Below, one piece after another: positions 6,152 to 12,782 of a DNA stretch of 39,344 bases; position 1 is the first letter of the stretch; each line of letters opens with the position of its first letter. The stretch comes from a virus. The translations under genes and the position numbers were made by a program. The stretch covers positions 1 through 39,344 of IMG/VR virus record IMGVR_UViG_3300035189_000042; one strand, written 5' to 3'. The notes under the pieces are model-generated. The model saw nothing but the letters and a program-made list of their open reading frames with translations, was not told where the DNA came from and searched no databases.

Positions 6152-6748
6152 ATGATTGTAACGGTGATGAATTGCAAGGGTGGAGTGGGCAAGACGACGA
6201 CGGCCGGACACCTGGCGGCGTATCTGAACCGGCACGCGCCGACGCTGCTGCTGGATAGCGACGAGAGCCGCAACGCGATCACCTGGGCGGGCAACGGCAA
6301 AGGCCTGGGCTTCAAGGTGATGCCGATGGCGGCCGGCGCGATGTTCGCGCGGGATTACGTCCACACGGTGATCGACAGCGCGCAGGCGCCCAGCGAGCGG
6401 GACCTGGAGGCCGCGGCGCAGGGCTCGCACCTGCTGGTGATTCCGGCGGTGCCGAAGGAGATGGACACGGCCGGCCTGGTGGCAACGATCAAGCTGCTGC
6501 AGAAGACGGGCTCGACCAACTACCGGGTGTTGTTGACGCGCGTGGCTCACCACATGGCGGGCGCGGCGAAGGTGCTGCGCGAGGAGCTATGGGTGGTCGG
6601 CGCACCGGTATTCGAAGCGGAGATCCCGGAGCTGAAGGTATTCGACACGGCGGTGGGCGCGGGGCAGATCGTGTGCTGTGTCAAAGACCCGCAGGCGGCG
6701 CGGGCCTGGGCGGCGTATGAAGCGGCCGGCAAGGAGCTGGGAGTATGA
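6152..6748 (+). CDS. parA: ParA-family partition ATPase
   Basis: A 198-residue P-loop ATPase that should move or position the genome on the nucleoid. The deviant Walker A motif CKGGVGKTTTAGHLA covers residues 8-22, LLLDSDESRNA follows at about 33, and the Walker B-like HTVIDSAQAPSERDL at about 71. The short length and absence of an N-terminal HTH fit type Ib ParA, which work with small ribbon-helix-helix centromere-binding proteins, as found directly downstream (overlap of 4 bases at ATGA). The leader contains an 8-unit repeat array that could bind that partner. The sequence after the motifs is degenerate compared with chromosomal ParA, usual for plasmid and phage forms. GGAGACGG precedes the ATG. 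Confidence 0.9.
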   Translation: MIVTVMNCKGGVGKTTTAGHLAAYLNRHAPTLLLDSDESRNAITWAGNGKGLGFKVMPMAAGAMFARDYVHTVIDSAQAPSERDLEAAAQGSHLLVIPAVPKEMDTAGLVATIKLLQKTGSTNYRVLLTRVAHHMAGAAKVLREELWVVGAPVFEAEIPELKVFDTAVGAGQIVCCVKDPQAARAWAAYEAAGKELGV

Positions 6749-7074
6749 GCGGACTAGCGAATCATTTCGCGGTGCTGAAGGCGGGTGCAGAGCCCGAGGC
6801 ACCTAAGAGCCTAAGCACCCCGGTTCGCGTCCGCGACCTGGGACAGGGCGAGGGCGAGGGAAAGACACCGAAGCGCGCGGCGCGCGTCCCGGCCGTGACC
6901 AGGACGGCAGCGTCGCCGGCTACCGGCAAGAGCAGCCATCCGGAGTATGAGCCGGTGAAGATCTACGTGCGCAAGCAGACTCGCAAGGCGGCGTGGCGGA
7001 AGTGGGAAGACGCTGAGGGCGGCGACTTCTCTGACCTGGTGCAGCATTTGCTGACGGAGTACCTGAGCGCTTGA
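6745..7074 (+). CDS. ParB-type ribbon-helix-helix centromere-binding protein (ParG-like)
   Basis: A 109-residue partner of ParA. Residues 1-65 are polar, Pro/Ala/Lys-rich and probably disordered, like the flexible ParG N-terminus. Residues 68-109 fit a ribbon-helix-helix: strand VKIYVRKQ, helix TRKAAWRKWEDAEGG and helix DFSDLVQHLLTEYLS. The gene starts within parA (ATGA) and both of its ends carry 8-bp-register repeats (6794-6823 and 7054-7115), the expected binding sites. ParG and omega proteins likewise bind iterated short boxes and also repress their operon. Fold assignment is from pattern only; no sequence comparison was run. Confidence 0.72.
   Translation: MSGLANHFAVLKAGAEPEAPKSLSTPVRVRDLGQGEGEGKTPKRAARVPAVTRTAASPATGKSSHPEYEPVKIYVRKQTRKAAWRKWEDAEGGDFSDLVQHLLTEYLSA
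6794..6823. repeat. Partition-type repeat array 2 (4 hexamers)
   Basis: CCGAGG 6794, CCTAAG 6802, CCTAAG 6810 and CCCCGG 6818 keep the same 8-base register. They lie inside the 5' part of the RHH gene, encoding part of its disordered N-terminus. Confidence 0.6.
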
Positions 7075-7115
7075 GTGCGCGAGAGCTTAGGCGCTTAGGT
7101 GCCTGAGAGCCGGAG
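7054..7115. repeat. Partition-type repeat array 3 (8 hexamers, 8-bp period)
   Basis: ACGGAG 7054, CCTGAG 7062, CTTGAG 7070, CGCGAG 7078, CTTAGG 7086, CTTAGG 7094, CCTGAG 7102, CCGGAG 7110. It has the same length (62 bp), unit number and register as array 1, and spans the end of the RHH gene and the gap to the next gene. Candidate centromere. Confidence 0.72.
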
Positions 7116-7119
7116 GGTT

Positions 7120-7536
7120 ATGAAGACGAGCGTGATTCTCACATTGCCGGAGCTGCACGATTTTCTGGATGCGGTCTACGAACGCGATGACGATCCATCG
7201 TCCGGAACCTGTCTGATGTTCGCGCGCTGGCATGAAGCGCGGGGCGAAGGGCCGGATATGGTGTTCGAGTACAGTCCCGAGGCAGAAGGCACGGTGCGGC
7301 TGCTGATTCCCATGCGGGACGGTCCGGAGATATTTCCGTTGAGGGTTACGGTCGGCGAGCCGGTCATCTGCAACCACGCGATCGAGGCGTTTCAGATGCG
7401 GAGGATCTGCGCCGGTGTGTGGGCAATGGCTCCGTCGCTGAATATTCCGGGAGTGATCCACGCGTTTGTCGTTTTGCACGGCGTTCCGGAGCCGGCGCCG
7501 TGGGAGCAGTTGGTGATTCTGGTGAAGGCGTTCTGA
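7120..7536 (+). CDS. Hypothetical early protein
   Basis: A 138-residue protein of mixed alpha/beta character beginning MKTSVILTLPELHDFLDAVY. ATG 7120 is chosen because GGAGGG lies 4-9 bases upstream and directly abuts repeat array 3, so the gene may fall under control of the partition proteins. It has no recognisable motif, signal peptide or membrane segment. The next gene follows after 10 bases with its own GGAGGG site, which suggests one operon continuing to 8646. Unknown function. Confidence 0.7.
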   Translation: MKTSVILTLPELHDFLDAVYERDDDPSSGTCLMFARWHEARGEGPDMVFEYSPEAEGTVRLLIPMRDGPEIFPLRVTVGEPVICNHAIEAFQMRRICAGVWAMAPSLNIPGVIHAFVVLHGVPEPAPWEQLVILVKAF

Positions 7537-7546
7537 GGGAGGGCTG

Positions 7547-7759
7547 ATGAAGATCACGATTGAATCGACGGGCATATTCACCGAAGTGGCAGGGATGCCG
7601 TGCAGGATCTGGCGCGGGGTCACAGAGCAAGGCGTCGGGTGCGATCTGGCGATCGCGCTGATCCGTGTCGGTGACGGCGCCAATCTCGCCCAAATGGAAG
7701 CTGAGTTGAAGACGATGCCGCCACCGCTGATGTTAGTCAGCATGAGGGACGTGTTCTGA
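7547..7759 (+). CDS. Small hypothetical protein
   Basis: A 70-residue protein (MKITIESTGIFTEVAGMPCR...) with alternating beta-like stretches and a helical AQMEAELKT segment. GGAGGG lies about 6 bases before the start. The stop overlaps the next start (TGATG at 7757-7761). Its reading frame uses the same GC-rich codon pattern as its neighbours. No family recognised. Confidence 0.65.
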   Translation: MKITIESTGIFTEVAGMPCRIWRGVTEQGVGCDLAIALIRVGDGANLAQMEAELKTMPPPLMLVSMRDVF

Positions 7760-8187
7760 TGGGAATTCTCAATTACCGCACGCGCGTCGCCCCGCAGAAG
7801 ACCATCTCCGAGCTGATGCAGAAGCTGGCGTCGAAGGGCGCGCAGAGCATCACGGCCGGCTACGACTCCGCCGGCAAGCAGTCGCGGCTGAGCTTCGCGA
7901 TGAAGGTCGGCGGCATCGAAGTCAGCTTCTCGCTGCCGGTGAATGTGAAGGGCGTCGCCGTGGCTCTTGCCGATGGAAGGCAGCCGACGAAGACGCAGCT
8001 TGAACATGCCGAATGGGTGGCGTGGCGAATCCTGAAGGACTGGGTGGAGGCGCAGATCGCGCTGATCGAATCCGGCCAGGCCGAGATGGGCCAGGTCTTT
8101 ATGCCGTACGCCGAGGCGCCGGACGGCCGCACGATGTACGAGCTCTTCGTGGAGAACAACCAGAGGCAGCTCGGGAAAGGGAAGTGA
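7759..8187 (+). CDS. Conserved-looking phage protein of unknown function
   Basis: A 142-residue protein starting MGILNYRTRVAPQKTISELMQKLASKGA. Residues 30-70 look like beta-hairpins (SRLSFAMKVGGIEVSFSLPV) and residues 80-120 like a long helix (QLEHAEWVAWRILKDWVEAQIALIESGQ) followed by EMGQVFMPYAEAPDGRTMYELF. Proteins with this type of opening and layout recur in temperate phage early regions, but no biochemical role is known to me. It is coupled at both ends by one-base stop/start overlaps. Confidence 0.72.
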   Translation: MGILNYRTRVAPQKTISELMQKLASKGAQSITAGYDSAGKQSRLSFAMKVGGIEVSFSLPVNVKGVAVALADGRQPTKTQLEHAEWVAWRILKDWVEAQIALIESGQAEMGQVFMPYAEAPDGRTMYELFVENNQRQLGKGK

Positions 8188-8387
8188 TGCCAAACCTGAT
8201 TGAAGGTATCCAGGCGGAGTGCAACCGCTGTCGCGAGCTGGTGAAGCAGTACGACGAGATCGGGCAGGCCGGCGCGTTCGTCAAGGTTGTGCTGGAGCAG
8301 GCGATCCGCGATGGCGAGACTGCGATCGCGAGCAGCGATGCCGTCGACATGGTGCATGCGCTGGTCGCGCTGAGGGAGTGCCAGTGA
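8187..8387 (+). CDS. Small helical hypothetical protein
   Basis: A 66-residue, almost entirely helical protein (MPNLIEGIQAECNRCRELVK...). ATG 8187 overlaps the previous stop (TGATG), and GGGAAGTG precedes it. The frame is open further upstream but that part is a shadow of the preceding gene. The stop overlaps a GTG start for the next small membrane peptide. No family recognised. Confidence 0.65.
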   Translation: MPNLIEGIQAECNRCRELVKQYDEIGQAGAFVKVVLEQAIRDGETAIASSDAVDMVHALVALRECQ

Positions 8388-8470
8388 GGCTCCTGAAGGG
8401 CGTTCTGGTCGTGCTGGCCATGCTCGCGGCGTTTTACGGGTACCTGCAGTTCATCTCGGGAGGGCAGTGA
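8384..8470 (+). CDS. Tiny single-span membrane peptide
   Basis: A 28-residue peptide from GTG 8384 (overlapping the previous TGA): a basic VRLLKG start, a hydrophobic helix VLVVLAMLAAFYGYLQFI and a short SGGQ end. The tight stop/start overlaps on both sides (GTGA and TGATG) support translation. It would insert in the inner membrane with the N-terminus inside. Role unknown. Confidence 0.5.
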   Translation: MRLLKGVLVVLAMLAAFYGYLQFISGGQ

Positions 8471-8646
8471 TGTCCGAACATCAGAATAAAGCGTGCGTGG
8501 CGGCGACCTACTGGTGCGCCAAGTGCCACGCGGCAACGCTGCACAACGTGGCCGATGGACGCAAGGCAGGCTGCCAGGTCTGCATCGCGAAGCTCCAGCC
8601 CGAGCAGAAGCCGGCGCCGGCGCAGCAGGAGAGTTTGTTCAGATAG
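8470..8646 (+). CDS. Small four-cysteine zinc-ribbon protein
   Basis: A 58-residue protein with CAKC and CQVC pairs 18 residues apart (WCAKCHAATLHNVAD and GCQVC), the pattern of a minimal zinc ribbon, and a Pro/Gln-rich tail ending SLFR. ATG 8470 overlaps the preceding stop. It closes the chain of overlapping early genes; a gap of 65 bases follows. Role unknown. Confidence 0.65.
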   Translation: MSEHQNKACVAATYWCAKCHAATLHNVADGRKAGCQVCIAKLQPEQKPAPAQQESLFR

Positions 8647-8711
8647 ATGGCTTATGTGCGCTAGCCTACATACTCTTCCGTATGTTTAGCTCATCATTGT
8701 GGTTACGACCG

Positions 8712-9314
8712 ATGGCTTACCACGAGCTTTCAACCGCACGCAAATTCTGTCGATCCCAGGAAGTCATCCAGCGCAAAGAACAGCTGCAAGCCGATCCGCG
8801 GCTGCTGTTGTGGCGCCGGATGATCGAATTTTCCGTTGCCGAAGCCAAGAAAACGCTCGATGGACTGCCGACCGATCTGGCCATCCTGGCGCGTTGGTGG
8901 GTGGCTGAATTTCAGCCCAAAGAGACAGATAAAGACGAGTGGGAACGCAGCTTCGAGTGTGCGTGTCACTGGCTCGAACTGGATGTGGTCAAGGAACGCA
9001 GGCGGTTGGTGATGGAGATCGATGCGGCGCTGCTGACGAGTTGTGTGGCTGTGATGCACGCCGACCTCTACCGCAGGCGAGCTATGGTGCTGAGCTGCGC
9101 AGGGGTGACGACGGCGATCGCCAGACAGTTCGTGCTGCCGTTGGTGGCTCCGATGACGTATGACGACGTGGCGGGAGTGGAGACGATGGATATCTTTCCG
9201 ATCGACATCGACACCCACAAGCCTGACGAGGCAAGCAAGCGCTGCGATGGTCGGCCGACGAAGTGGTCGGGACCGAACGCGCGGGGAAGAATAAGGCATA
9301 ATCCGCAGGCTTGA
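8712..9314 (+). CDS. Helical protein of unknown function at the early/late boundary
   Basis: A 200-residue protein, mostly helical, with the acidic/aromatic segment KDEWERSFECACHWLELD near the centre. ATG 8712 (MAYHELSTARK) is the chosen start; ATG 8682 in the same frame is also possible, and neither has a clear ribosome binding site. It is the last gene before the late block and its stop lies within the -35 box of a promoter-like sequence (9311-9340). Position corresponds to lambda Q, so a late-gene regulator is a reasonable guess, but no DNA-binding motif is visible. Confidence 0.65.
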   Translation: MAYHELSTARKFCRSQEVIQRKEQLQADPRLLLWRRMIEFSVAEAKKTLDGLPTDLAILARWWVAEFQPKETDKDEWERSFECACHWLELDVVKERRRLVMEIDAALLTSCVAVMHADLYRRRAMVLSCAGVTTAIARQFVLPLVAPMTYDDVAGVETMDIFPIDIDTHKPDEASKRCDGRPTKWSGPNARGRIRHNPQA

Positions 9315-9340
9315 CGTGTCGCAAGGGTGCGTTGCATAAC
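9311..9340 (+). promoter_or_regulatory. Candidate late promoter upstream of terminase
   Basis: TTGACG (9311-9316), an 18-base spacer and CATAAC (9335-9340). The 18-base spacing and ending AC match the minus-strand promoter at 31436-31465 (TTGACC-18-TATGAC). Confidence 0.5.
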
Positions 9341-9546
9341 ACTGTCGACCACCCGCCGCGAGACTGTCGTCAACCACTTCGAGGAGCGCAGCCGGCGCGG
9401 TGGTCACCTCCAAGCACGATGCAAGGAGGGACCTTACAGGGGCCAGGCATCGCGGGTCCTTCCGGGACATTGCCGAATGCGGGTGACGCGCTACCGCCAG
9501 CCCTGCCTAGTTACAAAAATTTTTAGAGGTCCTTTCCGTTTCCGCC
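9341..9546 (+). other. Untranslated leader before terminase
   Basis: About 205 bases without a convincing gene. GGGACC (around 9430) and GGTCC (around 9459) could pair in a weak hairpin, and an A/T run (ACAAAAATTTTTA) precedes the terminase start at a distance too great for an ordinary ribosome binding site. A packaging (cos or pac) site would be expected near here but none can be proved by eye. Confidence 0.35.
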
Positions 9547-10092
9547 ATGGCAAAGCCCTCCTCCTCCCCCGATTTCGACATCCTGGAGACCGACGACGTC
9601 GCCGAGCTGCTGCTCGTCACCGACCGCACGATACGTAACTGGTTGAAATCGCGCAACATGCCCTCGATCTCCGACGACCGTGGCCGGCGCTTCCAGTGGT
9701 CGGCGGTCCTCCCCTGGTACGTGAAGATGATGGCTGAAGCGGACGGAAATCGGCGGAATCCGCCCCAGGTCATCCGCCACGATTACCCTTCCGAGGATCT
9801 CGTCGCCGGCGAAGACATCGATGCCGCGCTCCTACGTAAGACCATCGCCGAGGCAGACCTGAAGGAGCTCGAGCTCGCCACCCGCCGCGCCCAGGTCGTC
9901 GCGATCGACGACGTCACCCGCACCGTGCAGGATCTCGCCACCAGTCTCCGCACTGAGCTGACGGGCTGGCCCACCCTCATGATCGGCCGGATCTTCGGCA
10001 TGCGCGATCGCAACCAGCTCTTCGCGGTCCTCACCTCCTCGGCGCGCGAGCTCTGCACCCGGCTCGCCGGCGTCGGGGCCCCCGATGCCTAG
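9547..10092 (+). CDS. Terminase small subunit (Nu1-like)
   Basis: A 181-residue DNA-recognition subunit of the packaging motor. Residues 12-60 form a Nu1/excisionase-type winged HTH (DILETDDVAELLLVTDRTIR, NWLKSRNMP, then the wing RRFQWS and LPWYV). Residues 85-175 are helical (DAALLRKTIAEADLKELELA...) and would assemble the ring and contact the large subunit. The length equals lambda Nu1 (181). It lies directly upstream of the large subunit with an 8-base overlap (ATGCCTAG). It should bind the phage packaging site near 9.3-9.5 kb. Confidence 0.82.
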   Translation: MAKPSSSPDFDILETDDVAELLLVTDRTIRNWLKSRNMPSISDDRGRRFQWSAVLPWYVKMMAEADGNRRNPPQVIRHDYPSEDLVAGEDIDAALLRKTIAEADLKELELATRRAQVVAIDDVTRTVQDLATSLRTELTGWPTLMIGRIFGMRDRNQLFAVLTSSARELCTRLAGVGAPDA

Positions 10093-12073
10093 CCCGTTCG
10101 CATCTTCCGTTGAAAGCCTCAAAGCTCTCGCCCTCGCCGTCCGTTCCGCCCTGCAGATCTTCATCCCGCCGCCCGAGCTGACTGTCTCGCAGTGGGCCGA
10201 CCTCCACGCCCGCCTGCCCCGTGAGGGTTCGCCCGAGCCCGGCCAGTGGCGCACCGACCGCGCGCCCTACCAGCGCGAGATGATGGACGTCGTCAACGAG
10301 CCTGGCATCCAGACCATCGTCTACATGCTCGCCTCCCAGCTCGGCAAGACCGCGTCATTCCTCAACGTCCTCTGGTACTTCATCGCGCACGATCCCAGCC
10401 CGATCTTGTTCGTAATGCCGTCCGAGAAGAACGCCAAGGACATCTCCCGCGAGCGCATCGCCACCGCGATCCGCGACACGCCGCTCCTCACCGACCTCTT
10501 CGGCAACCCCAAGACGCGCGACGCCGGCAACACGGTGCTCAACAAGAAATTCCCCGGCGGCTTCCTGGCTCTCGCCGGCGCCAACGCGCCCCGCGGCCTG
10601 GCCAGCCGGCCGATCCGCATCCTGGCCATGGACGAGGTCGACGGCTACCCCGCCTCCGCCGGCACCGAGGGCGATCCGATCGGGATCGCCGAAGCCCGCA
10701 CCACTAACTTCTGGAACCGCGTCAAGCTCTTCAGCTCGACGCCCGGCATCAAGAACGCCAGCCGCATCGAGAAGCTCGAGAGTCTATCCGATCAGCGCCG
10801 CTACAACGTCCCCTGCCCGCACTGCGGCACCTTCCAGACGTTGGAGTGGGAGTCTCTGAAGTGGCCCAGCCCCAAATCCGGCGCCGCCAAGCCCGAGCCC
10901 GAGAAGTGCTACTACGTCTGCGTCAGCGGCTGCGAGATCCTCGAGGTCGAGAAGCCCGACATGCTCCGCGCCGGCCACTGGGTCAAAACCAACCCGGGCG
11001 GCGGCGACGGCAAGACGGCCGGCTTCCAGCTCAGCGCCATCTATTCCCCGTGGATCACCTGGCCGGAGCTGATCGAAGCCTGGCTCAAGGCGTACAAACA
11101 CCCCAAGCAGCGCCAGGCCTTCATCAACACCAAGCTCGGCCGCACCTACGAGGTCGCCGGCGAATCCGTCGACGATGGCTCCCTCATGAAACGCCGCATC
11201 GTCTACGAGGCCGAGGTCCCCGCCGCGGCCCTGGTGCTGACGTGCGGCATGGACGTCCAGGCCAATCGTGTCGAGTGCGAGATCGTCGGCTGGGGCAAGG
11301 ACGATCAGTCCTGGTCGATCGACTATCTGATCTTCCCCGGCAATCCCGCACTGCCGGAGTTCTGGGCCGAGATCCGCCTCATGCTCACCGGCCGCAAATT
11401 CCGCCACGCCTCCGGAGCGCGCCTGGGCATCGCCTGCACCTTCATCGATTCCGGCTACCACGCGGCCATGGTTTATAAGTTTTGCCGCCCACTCCAGGTC
11501 AAGAGGATCTTCGCCTGCAAGGGGCAGGCCGGCCCCGCGGTCCCGCTCACCAAGCCCCGCGCCAATCGCACGCACAAATCGCGCGTCGACCTCCGCATCG
11601 TCGGCGTCGACACCGCCAAAGAGTCGCTCTACGCCAATCTCAAGGTCGAATCGATCGGCCCCGGCTTCTGCCACTATCCGTCCGGATTTCTGAACGAGCA
11701 GGGCGCCACCGTCGAGCGTCGCACTTACGATCGCGATTACTTCGGCCAGGTCACCTCCGAGAAGCTCGTCACCGAGATGGACGGGATGACGCCGGTTCGC
11801 CGCTGGGAGAAAAAGCAGGAGCGCAACGAAGCTCTCGACTGCCGCGTCTACGCCATGGCCGCGCTCGACGACCTCAACATCAAGGACTGGGAAAAGCTCG
11901 CCGCCAACCTGGCCAGCCTGGCAGACGCGCCGATCAAGACGCCCGCAGCCGTCGCGCCCCCCGCTCCCGAAGTGCCCGACGACGGCATCCTCACCATCAC
12001 CGGCAAGCCGAAGCCCGTGCGCAAAGAGGGGCCAAAGACCAGCTGGGCGGGATCCTGGGATCGCAGTAACTAA
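10085..12073 (+). CDS. Terminase large subunit (lambda GpA family)
   Basis: A 662-residue packaging ATPase and nuclease. The N-terminal region has WADLHARLP, RTDRAPYQREMMD, and a deviant Walker A at about residue 82 (ASQLGKTASFLNVL). Walker B is LAMDEVDGYP, and the motif FSSTPGIKNASRIE follows. CPHCG and CYYVCVSGC form a zinc-knuckle-like insertion around residues 240-280. The nuclease half begins at LTCGMDVQANRVECEIVGWG and includes TFIDSGYHAAMVYKFC and the GxxxRRWEKKQERNEALDCRVYA ending, a hallmark of GpA proteins. Length and motif order match lambda GpA (641). This implies packaging by the lambda-type motor, although cos cutting is not proved. Confidence 0.95.
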   Translation: MPSPFASSVESLKALALAVRSALQIFIPPPELTVSQWADLHARLPREGSPEPGQWRTDRAPYQREMMDVVNEPGIQTIVYMLASQLGKTASFLNVLWYFIAHDPSPILFVMPSEKNAKDISRERIATAIRDTPLLTDLFGNPKTRDAGNTVLNKKFPGGFLALAGANAPRGLASRPIRILAMDEVDGYPASAGTEGDPIGIAEARTTNFWNRVKLFSSTPGIKNASRIEKLESLSDQRRYNVPCPHCGTFQTLEWESLKWPSPKSGAAKPEPEKCYYVCVSGCEILEVEKPDMLRAGHWVKTNPGGGDGKTAGFQLSAIYSPWITWPELIEAWLKAYKHPKQRQAFINTKLGRTYEVAGESVDDGSLMKRRIVYEAEVPAAALVLTCGMDVQANRVECEIVGWGKDDQSWSIDYLIFPGNPALPEFWAEIRLMLTGRKFRHASGARLGIACTFIDSGYHAAMVYKFCRPLQVKRIFACKGQAGPAVPLTKPRANRTHKSRVDLRIVGVDTAKESLYANLKVESIGPGFCHYPSGFLNEQGATVERRTYDRDYFGQVTSEKLVTEMDGMTPVRRWEKKQERNEALDCRVYAMAALDDLNIKDWEKLAANLASLADAPIKTPAAVAPPAPEVPDDGILTITGKPKPVRKEGPKTSWAGSWDRSN

Positions 12074-12102
12074 CCAGGGAACTTTGCAGGTAAAACGTGG
12101 TA

Positions 12103-12132
12103 ATGCGCGGTTTGAAGCTCAAAAACGCGCAT
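12103..12132 (+). other. Intergenic hairpin
   Basis: ATGCGCG (12103-12109) pairs with CGCGCAT (12126-12132) across a 16-base A/T-rich loop. T6 lies 10 bases beyond, too far for a standard terminator. It may dampen readthrough from terminase into the next promoter. Confidence 0.4.
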
Positions 12133-12134
12133 CC

Positions 12135-12164
12135 TTGACCATTTTTTCAGGTAACAGCTACACC
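12135..12164 (+). promoter_or_regulatory. Candidate promoter with near-leaderless start
   Basis: TTGACC (12135-12140), then 18 bases to TACACC (12159-12164), with ATG 12171 only 6 bases further and no Shine-Dalgarno. The -35 TTGACC is shared with 14325, 26766 (minus) and 31465 (minus). Confidence 0.45.
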
Positions 12165-12170
12165 CTCTGC

Positions 12171-12782
12171 ATGCCGATTCCGATCATTCCGGGCCTCGTC
12201 GAGTTCTCCAACGAGCCATATTCGCCCGAGCCCACCAACATGATCGCCGGCGACACCCTCGCCTGGCAGCGCTCCTTCGAAGACTACCCCGCCTCCGCCG
12301 GCTGGACCCTCGCCTACGTCCTCAACTCGTCGACGGTGCGGATCGTCGTCAACTCGGCCGACATCACTGCCCTTGGCGACACCTTCGTCATCGCGATCCC
12401 GTCCACCGAGACCAAGGTGTGGACACCCGGCAGCTACCAATGGCTCTGCGTCGCGCAGCTCCCCGCCGCCGGCGCCGTTCCCGCCCAGCGCTTCACCGTC
12501 GCCCTCGGCCGAGTCGTCATCGCGATCGATCTGCTCGACGCCACCGCGCCCCAGGACACGCGCTCCCCCAACGAGCTGAACCTCGCCAACGTGGAGCTGA
12601 TGCTCGCCGGCCGCGGCGGCGACGGCGTCCAGGAGTACACCATCAACGGCCGCATGTTGCGTCGCTTCAGTCTCACGGAGCTGATGCAGCTGCGCAGCCT
12701 CTACAAGGCCCTCGTCCGGCAGGAAAGGGCGGATCGCGGCGAGTACCAGCTCCCCACCACCGTCGCGGTGCACTTCGCATGA
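12171..12782 (+). CDS. gpW-like head-tail joiner fused to a beta-rich N-terminal domain
   Basis: A 203-residue protein. The last 60 residues (LANVELMLAGRGGDGVQEYT, then RRFSLTELMQLRSLYKALVRQE) resemble lambda gpW: an N-terminal helix, a beta-hairpin and a C-terminal helix, needed to complete the head after packaging. Residues 1-135 form a separate beta-rich region (AGDTLAWQRSFEDYPASAGW, WTLAYVLN, YQWLCVAQLP) not present in gpW, which is only 68 residues. The position between terminase and portal is the lambda W position. The frame is also open from TTG 12084 with AGGGA upstream, so a 232-residue form is possible. The stop overlaps the portal start (ATGA). Confidence 0.72.
   Translation: MPIPIIPGLVEFSNEPYSPEPTNMIAGDTLAWQRSFEDYPASAGWTLAYVLNSSTVRIVVNSADITALGDTFVIAIPSTETKVWTPGSYQWLCVAQLPAAGAVPAQRFTVALGRVVIAIDLLDATAPQDTRSPNELNLANVELMLAGRGGDGVQEYTINGRMLRRFSLTELMQLRSLYKALVRQERADRGEYQLPTTVAVHFA

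Noticed and set aside
8013-8186. Upstream extension of the 66-residue gene at 8187
   Set aside because: Lies wholly inside the preceding gene in another frame and has no ribosome binding site.
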